This document shows positions 31,957 to 42,298 of a stretch of DNA of 64,000 nucleotides, piece by piece. The stretch covers positions 3,038,001 to 3,102,000 of the forward strand of contig NC_051142.1 of the NCBI RefSeq assembly GCF_014839805.1, in the 5' to 3' direction. The number at the start of each line of letters is the position of its first letter. Positions within the stretch are counted from its first letter, which is position 1. The translations under genes and the position numbers were made by a program. The notes beneath the pieces are model-generated. The model worked only from the letters and a program-made list of their open reading frames with translations. It was not told where the DNA came from and made no database searches. The stretch is from Manduca sexta. Lineage: Eukaryota > Arthropoda > Insecta > Lepidoptera > Sphingidae.

Positions 31957-32892
31957 CAGATCATTAATCTCCATACGGTCAAGACCTTGGCGATCTATCT
32001 TCCGTAAGTGAGGACCAGTATAATCTAAGCGCTGGCAATCTTGAACCTCTGGATTTTTCCAGGTGCAGTAATCTATAGCTGACTTTATTTCCTTGTTTTT
32101 ATACGGCAGGTTTCTTGATGTTTGGTATTACGATACGACTGGTTCTAAATACGACACAGCTTCCCTAGAGTTTGACCCACACACGAGACGAAGGTCTGTG
32201 TCTTTTAATTATGATTGGTCGAGAGAAAAACGCACGAGTCACGTGTTAGTCAATCGACCAATCCCGTGCCAAATGTATGTCTCTCGACCAATCACAATGA
32301 AACGACACGGACTTTCGTGGCGTGGTTTTGCCACATTATAAAAAAGCAAATGTTTGAATTGAAAAGCGATTACAATGTACAACGCTCATCAACTGGATGG
32401 GTGCTAAATGTCTAAAAATAACTAGGAATTACATAGACAAAAGGGACTGCTTACCGACAGATACGGGCAATGCTATGGCGCCTCTCCCGACTAACTCTTC
32501 CACACTACTATAAATGGGTAAAAACTGTAGTCTCGTAAATAACATTGTAACGTTTTTGAAACTTTCCGTTCGACATTAATTTTAGCTTTCGTTTTGATTT
32601 TGCAGTTGAGACTTTATAACTACGAGTTAAGAACATTACAACTGAACATAAACTTAGTTTGCCACAAGGTTTCCTTCTAAATCCAAGATAAAATTTATGA
32701 CATTAGCCTTCCAACTTTTGGGTAAAATTCGTTTTCATCTTTTAACAGACATAAAAATTTTGTTAAACTATAAAAATGAAATAAAGTAAAAAATACGATG
32801 TTTCTATATACCTATAGAATGTCATATCTATTCAGATCGGACGGACGTACAGTTCAGAATGTATATTCTATTTCATGATTTTTTTTTATTTG
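31957..32892. other. No gene recognised; holds a CCAAT/TATA cluster
   Basis: Apart from the promoter-like segment at 32212-32344 nothing is seen. A frame of 82 codons at 32093-32341 overlaps it and has no known domain. Confidence 0.35.
32212..32344 (+). promoter_or_regulatory. Promoter-like CCAAT cluster with TATA box
   Basis: The 10-mer TCGACCAATC occurs at 32254-32263 and 32284-32293, and its complement at 32213-32222, giving three CCAAT boxes. The outer two form a perfect 15-bp inverted repeat (32212-32226, 32280-32294). A CACGTG E-box lies at 32240-32245. TATAAAAA follows at 32337-32344. The spacing is promoter-like, but the ATG downstream (32373) opens only ten codons. It could also be the core of an unrecognised element. 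Confidence 0.3.
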
Positions 32893-33215
32893 CTGTTGAA
32901 CGACGAGACGAGTATACCGCTCGCCTAATGGTGAGCGATACGACGACCGGGTAAAAACAGTAGCGATATAATACAAAATTTTGAATTACTAATTACTGCG
33001 TGGCACTCCAATTAGTACCGCTAGTCACTCTGAGACATAAGATGTTACGTCTCATAATGTCCAGTAGTTAAACTGGCTACAATGTCCTACAAACCGCAAC
33101 ACAACAGTGCACGCACACTTCTGTTTGACGGCAGAAATAGACATTACGGTACGTAATTAATAGTATGGTGGTACGTACCCCGACGGCCCCTCCCATATGA
33201 AAGACATACCGCCTT
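32893..33215 (-). mobile_element. Family D copy, diverged
   Basis: Contains TAATGGTGAGCGATACGACG, CATAATGTCCAGTAGTTAAA and GACGGCAGAAATAGACATTA. A 20-bp insertion separates GGTACGTA from GGTGGTACGTA near the head. Confidence 0.6.
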
Positions 33216-33281
33216 GCTACGTTTGGTAAATAAAATAGAAATGACGTATGACTGCGTGACTTCAAACTTCAATCTGACTTT

Positions 33282-33525
33282 GCTGGTCGACGGATATATT
33301 TAATATCCGCTCGGATTGCGACTACCGTACACAAGGTGTTTAAACCCGCCATAGTGGCCCACGTGAGTGTGTCGCGTTCCGGGATCAGCCTGAGTATATC
33401 GGGTTCCAACAGGCCGGCATAATGCTGTCGATTGCTGGTGGGAAATCATCTCTAGTCAGTCGACATGCTATTGGACCCCACTCCACTATCAGTTACAGTA
33501 GGGTTACTTACAGTGCACGTATGAA
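33282..33525 (+). mobile_element. Family C copy
   Basis: From GGATATATTTAATATCCGCT through GCGTTCCGGGATCAGCCTGA and CAACAGGCCGGCATAATGCT to CCCCACTCCACTATCAG. Near full length; the GAGGGGTAATC core is changed to GTGGGAAATC. Confidence 0.65.
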
Positions 33526-34839
33526 AATCTGTTATTTTTTTATGCGAACAGTGGTACCGACCTATTCTTTCTGTCGACTTTGTTTACAGCGTATTGCTAA
33601 TATTAGTAATATTTCGATACTTACCGGAAATCTATATATACACAATCACCATTACCCATCACTAACCTGAAACAAAATAAATATCTTTAATCACTCAATT
33701 CGTAATTTGCTATTTATATACAAAGAAGAATCTGTACAAACTGATTATACCGATAAAAAAACAATTTAAAGGTAACATTTGTGGTTTATGTTTGAGCGTT
33801 ATTTTTGTAGCAGACAGAAATAATATTTTACTAATTAACAGCTACATTATCCATTATAATATTTTATTTTGACTATTATGTCGGCAAAATAATTCATAAT
33901 TGTGGAATTACTAATAAAAACTAACTCAACGTTACAATTTGAAATTCTTTTCCCGGCATAATAGTTGAAATAAAATATAGCCAATTATAGATAGTGTAGC
34001 TTTTTAGAAAAGTATTTTTCATTAAATTACGTTTTTATAATATTAAAAATATATGATATTGTACGCTTTGCAATAAGAAAATCGCAGTGACTAAGCTCCG
34101 TCGCATTTTCACCAAACAGCACAGAGAATGACGCAATAAACAGCAAACATCAAAAGGCCCGGGAGTGCGATAATAAAATCGCACGACTAACATTCCGAAA
34201 TCGCACGATTATTGTCGCACTGTTGGCGGAGCTTTAAACTCCGACAGATCATTGGCGTGTTATTAATTAAAACTCGACGCTATCCTGACACATTTTATTC
34301 CCTCTTTGATTGCAATTTGCAATAAACGCTGAAATGGGAATTGTGTTTGCCGTGCGTGCTTCACGATCTCGATGTGAATTAATATTTGCGAACTTTTATT
34401 GTTAACGTGTACATCATTTTGTTTGATGAATAATTAAAAAATATGATCTACCTTCATTTGACTCGGGAAATGAAACAAATATTATTAATAGACTGTATTG
34501 AAATCTAGTACGAGATATTATGTACCTTATATAACCTTTTAGAAATGATTAATTACTCTCTATTGGGCTAGGTATGAAGCTGTCCATTAAAGAAAAATTA
34601 ACAAACGAAATTTACAGTATTTGAAAGCCTCAAAGGTTAAAAGTTTAAAAAATAAAAAAGACGTTAGAATTTTAAATAAATTAGTTTTAGTCAAAGGCAT
34701 AATTAAAAACAATTGTCTCTGAAGGTAAAAGAAACGTAATTATTTTAAATAATAAATAACTCATGGCAAACTCCGAAACTTAATTATGTTTGGCATGACC
34801 CCATCCATAACATCTGGCATTATGTACAAGTATGTAACA
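33526..34839. other. No gene seen; one GTGCGA cluster
   Basis: AT-rich spacer without repeats I can place, except the hairpin at 34164-34221. The stretch 34.08-34.40 kb is less AT-rich and contains TTAATTAA and CTTTGAT words, so it may be regulatory. Confidence 0.3.
34164..34221. promoter_or_regulatory. GTGCGA/TCGCAC inverted-repeat cluster
   Basis: GTGCGA or its complement occurs four times in 58 bp, arranged as two nested inverted repeats (AGTGCGATAATAA against AGTGCGACAATAA on the other strand). An outer pair AAGCTCCG/CGGAGCTT flanks it at 34093 and 34227. Function unknown. Confidence 0.25.
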
Positions 34840-35135
34840 TTCCGAGACGAATGGCTGCAAGTTCAAATCCCAAGAGCACACACCTCTGATTGTTCTAAAA
34901 AATTATGTGTGTATTCTTTGTGAATTATCGTTTGCTTTATTGGTGAAGGAAAACATCGTGAGGAAACCTGCATACCTGAGAAGTTCTCTATAAGAATTTC
35001 GAGGGTGTGTGTAGTCTACCAATCCGCACTAGGCCAGCGTGGTGGACTAAGGCCTAATCCCTCTCAGTAGTACAGGAGGCCCGTGCTCAGCAGTGGGCAA
35101 GTATATAATACAGGGCTGATATTATTATTATTATG
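34840..35135 (+). mobile_element. SINE-A, head truncated
   Basis: Starts inside the head at CCGAGACGAATGGCTGCAAG; the B box is GTTCAAATCCC. Body and tail are close to consensus, ending GGGCTGATATTATTATTATT. Confidence 0.8.
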
Positions 35136-35184
35136 TAAAATTCTATAGTTTTCTAGCTTATAATTTCACTTGACAAATTTTTAG

Positions 35185-35345
35185 GGCATTTCTTATGTTT
35201 GCGGGAATGTTAGATATTGATATTTAAAACTATTTACGGATTTTATCACGGTTATTGATATTATAATTTTCTCCCGACGTTTTGAAGATTTTGCCTTTTT
35301 AGTCACAAGGCGGACTGAGGTGTTGGTCATCTACAAGTGAATTTA
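35185..35345 (+). repeat. Family E copy
   Basis: TTCTTATGTTTGCGGGAATG, GTTAGATATTGA, CCCGACGTTTTGAAGATTTT, GACTGAGGTGTTGGTCATCT. Gives the 3' extension of family E beyond the core. Confidence 0.6.
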
Positions 35346-35402
35346 CAATATCTACCTACATTTTGCAATTGATAACAAAAACTAAGACAAATCGCGCATT
35401 TA

Positions 35403-35525
35403 TCTCCAAAGCGGTATGCAGAGGCGCAACCGGGGCCACCAATTTTTGCCAAGTGTGTTCCGTCTCATGATGTGATAGGGGGCGAGCCTATTGCCATATG
35501 GGGCACTAACTCCAGACTCAATAAA
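35403..35525 (-). mobile_element. SINE-B fragment
   Basis: Contains GTTCCGTCTCATGATGTGAT, then GGGGGCGAGCCTATTGCCAT and CACTAACTCCAGACTC. The tRNA-like head is missing. Confidence 0.55.
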
Positions 35526-35598
35526 ATAGTTTTATTTCAATTGTAAACAAAAAATCTATTTAATACTAACTCTCTTATACATTAACTGTATAATAACA

Positions 35599-35666
35599 TT
35601 TACTTGAACATTTTTAGAATTTTGCTTTTTATAAAAAGCAAAATTCGCAATTTCGTTTACTTGAAC
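35599..35666. repeat. 30-bp perfect palindrome between 11-bp direct repeats
   Basis: 35617-35646 is a perfect palindrome (first half GAATTTTGCTTTTTA). TTTACTTGAAC occurs at 35599-35609 and again at 35656-35666. The layout of hairpin plus direct repeats resembles a tiny insertion with a target duplication. Confidence 0.75.
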
Positions 35667-35725
35667 CACATACTATAATAAAAAATACAACTCGAATTTA
35701 TAACCTTTTCTTGAAGTCGGTTAAA

Positions 35726-36039
35726 ATATGTCAATCAAAATGAGTACATATAAACGTAGTAATAAATCTGAAAATAGAGTAACATTAAACTAGTTTACAA
35801 CAGTCGGTTCGCAAAATCAATCCCAATAGCTACGTAAATAGGGCACATAATGCCGCTAATTTGTAATGTACACAGTATTCGTGATTTGGCAATTTTAGCC
35901 CTAATTTAGTTAGGGATAAGTCATCCGCTTCGTGTTCTGGGATTTGAGCTATCTATATAGGTATAGGGTAAAGTAGGGATTTATAAAGGTAAACTCGGGT
36001 ACGATCGACCAGATTAACGGTAAATTCGTGTTAAGCTAA
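35726..36039. other. No gene seen
   Basis: Spacer. The preceding bases (CTTGAAGTCGGTTAAAA) are a short dispersed repeat word. Confidence 0.35.
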
Positions 36040-36130
36040 GCACCGTGGCGCGGTGCACAGCCGGCCGTGAAACGAAAAGGTGCAGGTTTGGAAATTTGAC
36101 TCAATTCCAGATAAGTCACACGACATACAT
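36040..36130 (+). repeat. Possible tRNA-like SINE head
   Basis: GTGGCGCGGTGCACAGCCGG and GCAGGTTTGGAAATTTGACTC resemble decayed A and B boxes about 40 bp apart. Single copy here; weak. Confidence 0.2.
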
Positions 36131-36255
36131 TTAAAATCAGTGTGGACATAAATGTGATTGTAGAAGGTTTTTACTTATTTAAAATGGTCTTTTCCCCACT
36201 TTTGTATAGTTTGAATAGTTGAATCCACATTGTTTTTAATCCATTATATATTGAA

Positions 36256-36495
36256 ATATAATACACACACACTCACGTTGTTTATCCCCGAACGGGTAGG
36301 CACTGAAGTATGCAGCCACCTTTCGCCGTGTGTATTCCATCCCACGATGTGATAAGGAAAATTTTATTGCCATACCCGGCGCAAGTTCCAGACTCCGAAC
36401 TGATACCGAGAAGAAAACCCAATACCACTTTGCCCGACCCGGGATTCGAACCCCAAATAAATAAACACACCCTTGACAGATACCTCTCTGCCATA
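36256..36495 (-). mobile_element. SINE-B copy
   Basis: TTTATCCCCGAACGGGTAGG, then CCATCCCACGATGTGATAAG, CTTTGCCCGACCCGGGATTC and GAACCCC, the complement of an intact B box with GGGTCGGGC. The A-box side is replaced by unrelated DNA. Confidence 0.65.
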
Positions 36496-37017
36496 TTGTT
36501 TTCTTGAAGCCACTTAGTTCATTCTATCTTCAACCAGTTTTTACCGACTTTTATTTACCATATTTTGTACAATTTCGGTAATTTTATATCTTCAAAGTTA
36601 GAACAAAGGCAAAATCACCTTTACGATAAACAATTCTAAAAGCGAAACATCTACATTCTAGGTCATTTTTGCAAGTGTAAAGCGTTTGACGTGCCAAAAC
36701 TCAGCGATTATGTCTTTTTAGTAAAAAACTGGAGCATTTGATATACAGATCTATGTGTTTAGAACATTCACAAATGCAGGAGTTACATAACAAGTCATGT
36801 CAAAATAAAAACTATAAATAAATTACTACGACCATGAAGGATATAACTTAGAAGCTTATGCGCTTAGGAACTAATAATAACTCTATAACATTAGTTGTCA
36901 AATACAAGGTCTCAAATCTCGTTAAGTTAGGACCTTGAGCTAAGTCTAGACTTAGAAATCAATTCCGGTATTTATAATAATCTATTAGATTTTTATAACT
37001 TCTCGAAGACAAATTTT
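36496..37017. other. No gene seen
   Basis: Spacer; nothing recognised. Confidence 0.4.
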
Positions 37018-37648
37018 TTATACAAGCACGACAAAGTGCCCTACTGCACCTGATTGTAAGTGAAGTTGGGGCCCGATAGAATCTCGACTGACGTGAGATG
37101 ATACCCCTCGGCAGTCGACACAATAGGGGACCGGCCTGTGCTTGATTTTGTACATTATTCTATATGTAATGGTTAATAATACGAAAAAGCAGCACTCCTG
37201 CGAAAACTGCATAAAAAATTGTTCAAAAATGAGCGAGTGATTCATATTTAAAATATTGTAATGTGCAGAAGTGGGCGCGATGTGGGGATATCGCTTCATC
37301 TCTTTGTTTCGCACGCGTCATAATTCCCGATGACGACACATGTGGGTATTTCGTCTCTTTTCTGTGTCCTGTAAATTACCCCTTCCACCGAAATTCAAAG
37401 ACTTATAACTTGTTGATTTTTTACTGGATTTTAATAATTCCTTCTGTGTTATAATTAATATTATGTAAATATTTGATAATAGTAAAGAACGAAAATTAGT
37501 CCGGTACCCTATTATGCCGGGCTGTTGGAACCAGGTATTAAGAGGCTCATCCCGAAACGCGACACACTTACGTGAACCACTATGGCGGGTTTTACCACCT
37601 TGTGTCAGGTAGTTACTATCCGAGCGGATAGTATATCCTACCACCACG
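37018..37648 (-). mobile_element. Composite family C element with internal insert, copy 2
   Basis: Same structure as the copy at 16.2 kb: family C to CGACACAATA (37125), a 384-bp insert (37126-37509), then TTATGCCGGGCTGTTGGAAC to TATCCTACCACCA. The flanking family C halves here are nearly complete. Confidence 0.8.
37126..37509. mobile_element. Insert in family C (MITE-like), 384 bp
   Basis: TA borders; ends GGGGACCGGCC and, reversed, GGGTACCGGAC. Collinear with 16330-16711. The CRE of the sister copy is mutated here (TGACGACA). No coding content. Confidence 0.6.
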
Positions 37649-37672
37649 TCATCAACTTTCCGATTACTCTTT

Positions 37673-38037
37673 GCTCCTTACTCTTAGTAATAATAATATC
37701 AGCCCTGTATTATATACTGTCCCACTGTTGGGCACGGGCCTCCTCTACTACTGAGAGGGATTAGGCCTTACACTGGCCTAGTGCGGATTGGTAGACTTCA
37801 CACACCCTCGAAAATTCCTATAGAGAATTTCTCAGGTATGCAGGTTTCCTCACGATGTTTTCCTTCACCGTTAAAGCAAACGATACTTCACAAATAATAC
37901 AAACATAATTTTTTTAGAAAAGTCAGAGGTGTGTGCCCCAATGGCGCACATCTCTGACTTTTGAACCTGCAGACATTCGTCTCGGCAGCCCGTTCCACAA
38001 CCAACTGGACTATCACCGCTTTTAGCTCCTTACTCTT
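37673..38037 (-). mobile_element. SINE-A with 13-bp target duplication
   Basis: The SINE (37686-38024) is flanked by a perfect 13-bp repeat GCTCCTTACTCTT at 37673-37685 and 38025-38037. All parts are present in reverse, from CAGCCCTGTATTATATACTG to the A box complement CCAACTGGACTATC. The B box itself has been lost to a local rearrangement at 37922-37958. Confidence 0.85.
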
Positions 38038-38177
38038 GCTGATTTGAAATTAAACTAGTTAGAAAGCTTAATTACTTCAAGGTTTAACAGGCTATAAGCT
38101 ACCTGTAATGCAAGAAAGCGCAGTTCCGATCTCCACTTCACTAAAAATCCAAAAATCTTCTTAACAAAGTCATGACT

Positions 38178-38490
38178 TGGTGGTAGGTCTGTCATATGTG
38201 AAAGTCCGTCTGGGTAGGTGCCACCGCAATGTCTATTTCTGCCGATAAGCAACAGTTTGTAGTAACTGTTGTGGTCCGGTTTGAAGAACATTGTAGCCAA
38301 TGTTACTACTGGACATAATAACACTTAACATCTCATGCCCCAGGATCGCGAGCACAGTAGAAAAAGCCAACAATACTTTGGATTTTACTCTGGATGGTAT
38401 TTCTACTGTTTATGAGCAGTCCTATCGCATACAATCAGGCAAACGGCAAGCCTATCTCGTCATTCAAAGCAATAAAAAATACTTCGAAAT
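38178..38490 (+). mobile_element. Family D copy, near full length
   Basis: GGTGGTAGGTCTGTCATATG head, GGTAGGTGCCACCGCAATGT, GACATAATAACACTTAACAT, CAATCAGGCAAACGGCAAGC, then CTATCTCGTCATTCAAAGCA and an A-rich tail. Best copy for defining the family. Confidence 0.7.
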
Positions 38491-38904
38491 AAGTAAGTAT
38501 TAAATCACGTCAACTACAATATTAAAAGTTTTTCAATAAACACAGTATATTGCTTTTCTAAATCACTTTTCTTTAATATTTACCACTACATAATGGAAAC
38601 ACTATAGTATTGAAAAGGCTCTCCATACATCAAAGAGCGCAACCCGTTACAGGATGAAAAGTGATTTATTGCTAACAAGAAAAAACGCGTCAAAGGAAAT
38701 TGGGAATATGGTCCAGTATTCGTTGTTTAAGTTTACGCGCTCACAGATTTAGAAATAATGGACTCTTGGAGTGATAGGTTTTCAATTTCTTATTTTTTTA
38801 AATTGATATTTAATGTATAGGAATATATAAAAATGGGTATGTCGTGTTTTATACAAGTGTCTAATATTAAACTTTATATACATAGCATCACGCATTTATA
38901 CTCA
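38491..38904. other. No gene seen
   Basis: Spacer; nothing recognised. Confidence 0.4.
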
Positions 38905-39085
38905 TTCAGGTGTGGACAGAGGTGTAACACATCCACAATTTGCTGGTTATGTTAGGTTCCGTGTAATGAGGCGAGCCTATTGCCATTTCTGGGCCATTTC
39001 CAGAGTCCTGGCTATCATTGAGCAGTTTGAACGAGCCGGCATTCGAACCGGAAACCTTAGCGTGACAGTCTCACAGCACACGCAA
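38905..39085 (-). mobile_element. SINE-B copy
   Basis: Contains GTTCCGTGTAATGAGGCGAG, CCTATTGCCATTTCTGGGCC, CGGCATTCGAACCGGAAACC (B box complement) and TTAGCGTGACAGTCTCACAG. The GACCCGGG part is replaced. Confidence 0.6.
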
Positions 39086-40332
39086 CAAAACCAGGCGTTC
39101 TAGACACTCTAATTTGTTTCTTTGGCCCAGTGCATAGCAACAATACTACACTTTAGTGCTATAAAAGTGAACTTGATCAACAAAATATACTTAAAAGCAA
39201 TTTGTAACAAGACCAAATATACGCAAACAATATTGAAGATATTATAACGAAAAATAATTCACTAAACGCGAATAATACAAAGTTGTTGTAATCTTCCTTT
39301 AAAATACACCTTAAGGGCACTCTAAATCATCCAACAACAATGTAGTGAAAACAAACTAAATGAAACAGAAAATGTTTTATAGTTCAGTGATTACGAACCC
39401 ATTTCGTAAATAACTGCGGACCCTTTGTACCATCAATACAAATTACTAAATCAACTTTACCCTTTTCACTCGACAAATCCGTAACTCCAAAAAATAACTG
39501 TCCCAATTCCTGAGACCTTTGTCGCTTATTCAAATGAGACCAGAAATGGAGTCGGAAAGGTCATATGTGACAAATCAGGCGTGGAAAAGTTTGCTAAGTG
39601 AAAACAGGCCTTGTGGCGTTAATAATAAGTGAGCTGAAGTCGCATGCCTATTTAAATCAAAAGATCAAAGTAGAAATACAAAAGGTCGACCGGGCGGCGG
39701 ACCGTGAAGACAAAGTCTAGACCGAACGTTCGTTGCTGACAATGCAGTTGATACAAATCTGAATAAGTTACGCGCAGTTGACATGAACAAGTTTTATGCA
39801 CCTGCAGATATGACGGACTTTTTCTGTTTTTAGCACGCTAAGGTTATTGCACTAATTAGAAGTGTTCCGAAGCATGTTATTTGTATAAACGAGTGTCATG
39901 TGCAGTCTTACTCGTAAGTCGCTAAACAAATTTCGACTTTCAAAACGTTTATGCGTTACGTTAAATAAAAAAATTGGTATGAACACGAAACGGCGATTTA
40001 AAGTTTTAACTTTATTCAACTACTTATGCGGCTGTATGTTGAATAACGAAGTTTTAATTAGGACTTTTTAAAATAAAATATAATGCTTTATTCATCACGT
40101 AGGCGAACATAGTTGCGCTTATGATAAGTCAAAGTACATGAGAATATTTAATTATTACTTTAATTAAGTCGCTTATATAACTACAGTCATTCTATATTGG
40201 ACATAAATGAAGGAGTACAATTTACCGCTAAGCTCGACAGCCGGAATCAATCGTATCTATATCGCCATATAGTCCAAGATAGTTTTCTACTAAACTTATA
40301 ACTGATACTAAACCCATAATAATAAAAAATAA
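39086..40332. other. No gene seen
   Basis: Spacer. A GC-rich patch GTCGACCGGGCGGCGGACCG occurs near 39686; no coding signal. Confidence 0.4.
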
Positions 40333-40395
40333 TAATATCACCCCTGTGTTATATACTGTCCCACTGCTGGGCAACGGCCTCCTCTACCACTTAAC
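40333..40395 (-). mobile_element. SINE-A tail fragment
   Basis: AATAATATCACCCCTGTGTT then ATATACTGTCCCACTGCTGG and GCCTCCTCTACCACTTA. Only about 60 bp of the 3' end, as expected for a truncated retroposon. Confidence 0.65.
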
Positions 40396-41642
40396 CCATA
40401 CAATATCAATATTCAACACCTAATCCAATGGAATTAGGAATGGATCTAATCCGTGTCGTTGATGCGAATGCACCGCAGGCAGCACATCGATATCCGCCAC
40501 AAAACTCTCGGTTTCGTACTATATTTGGTAACTTATAGCCCAGACGAAACTGGGTTAAGTTGCCAATAAGTTAACTCGATTGCAGAATCACCAATTACGA
40601 TATAAGGCCTTTTTTCGAAGTTTCAATAACAGTTAATAAAATAAATGGGAGTAATTAATTCCGGAATTGTTGAACTTTACTTGTCAGTAGTAATTAATTT
40701 AATGTCAATGTAAAATATTTTTATCAGAACTCCTAAAAAGATTTTGTAGCGGTTTCATAATTTCGAGGATGTCTTAAGAAATTTTTGTAACGAATTGTCT
40801 TATAAAACATGTCACATACATGGATCTCATTTGATATACTGTTTATAGGCTCCAGAGATTGTATAATATATATACATACCAATCAAATATTTGTCGGTCT
40901 TACAAAACTAACATGTAGTAGTCATTAAAGTAAGTATCTCTATCAATATCATAAAAAAAATTACGATAACATTAATTTTAGAAATACATAAATCGAAAAT
41001 CATCAAAACGAATTTGCACCTGCTTTTGAATGAAGCCGTAAATAACATGTTTTCACAAAAGGTAATTTCTGAAATCCCGTCTCGAGATTCGTTAAAACGC
41101 TTATCACTTTCATTGCGAACACAATGGGGCCGGCCCAAATCTTTTGCACAAATCAAATTCAATTTCCCGTTAGCTTTGTCACACAAATTGCGTTTCTGAA
41201 TGTACTAACAGAAGTGTTTTTTTTGGAAAAATTAAAAACGGAAATAAAATCGTTTCAGCAAATATTTACCAGGAATGGAGAGATTCTGTTTTGTTCATTG
41301 GGGCGGAATAATATGGAGCCCACCAGATGTCGCTTGGAGTAAGTCGTTTGAATGTAAAAAAGAAATTTTCCGTGATTTGAATGGTGCCAGTGTTGGTATT
41401 TTATCAAATTACAGATTAAAAATATCAAAACAGTTTTTCTATTATCACTTGTAAACCGCCCTGGTAGCGTAGAATATTTTGATGCTCTCATGAATAGAAC
41501 TTGATTTAATTATATTTCAATACGCTGCAATTGATAGTAACTTCATTGTTCAAACTAAATGTCGAATAACGAGACGTTACGTCCTTACATTCGACAGAGT
41601 TATACCAGCCTTTATTACTTGAAGTACACTGGATGACTTCAT
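40396..41642. other. No gene seen
   Basis: Spacer; overlapping frames of 61-92 codons at 40.9-41.5 kb on both strands have no recognisable domain. Confidence 0.35.
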
Positions 41643-41815
41643 GAGATAGAAGCGAAAGGTGAAATTTGCCAGAAAGCAATCCGACACAACATACAGGTAC
41701 TAATATGCATAAATGCGGTCTGCAAATCGTTCTATGATAATTAGATTCTACATAAGGGGAAGTAGGCATGAATCGAGTTATAGGGACCCTTCGCCTTTGT
41801 CATGCGACTCCTAGA
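41643..41815 (+). repeat. Family I copy, uninterrupted
   Basis: GGTGAAATTTGCCAG, ATGCGGTCTGCAAATCGTTC, GATAATTAGATTCTACATAA, TTATAGGGACCCTTCGCCTT. It serves as the empty-site reference for the copy at 8.5-9.2 kb. It abuts a family G MITE. Confidence 0.6.
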
Positions 41816-41826
41816 AACGAGCTTCT

Positions 41827-42005
41827 GGGCCCTTATTCTGTATGATAGTGTAAACGTGTAACGCGGCCGTGTCATGTTATCTTCGAGAAATGTGCGTGGA
41901 ATGGTATTCTGTAAGCCAAATTTCTATAGTCCTAAACATGACGCGTTGTGTTACGTGCTTGTTACGCACTGTTAAAATAACGTGCGGGATAGAGAATAAG
42001 GCCCC
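41827..42005 (+). mobile_element. Family G MITE, about 179 bp
   Basis: Ends GGGCCCTTATTCTGTAT and, reversed, GGGGCCTTATTCTCTAT, an imperfect terminal inverted repeat. The interior has TGTTACGTGCTTGTTACGCA. Three further copies lie at 61.25-62.78 kb. The superfamily is unknown because no target duplication is clear. Confidence 0.7.
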
Positions 42006-42169
42006 TGGTGTTTGTTTAATGTCTAAAGTGACCTATCCATTGAGGTCCAAAATATAAAAAATTTAAAAGAAATATAAAAAAAATTACCGCTTTAAAACAA
42101 ATATAAAAAATTTAAAACTACTTTAAAATTTATATCTTGTATGTAGTAACTTTATCATTTTAATTAAAA

Positions 42170-42298
42170 TTTAGCGATACTATTCGAATGCTGTGCGCGG
42201 GTTTTATCGGTTCAAATTTTAAAATTTTATTATGTATACCTACTGTATTAAGTATCTTTGTACATTGTTTCTGTGCCTAATAAATAAATAAAAAAAAA
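42170..42298 (+). mobile_element. Probable LINE 3' end
   Basis: CTTTGTACATTGTTTCTGTG then CCTAATAAATAAATAAAAAAAAA: a polyadenylation-like AATAAA and an A-rich tail. No coding part remains. It resembles 3' ends of lepidopteran jockey-type LINEs, from recall. Confidence 0.4.

Noticed and set aside
37318..37647. 109-codon minus-strand frame
   Set aside because: Entirely inside the composite family C element and its insert.
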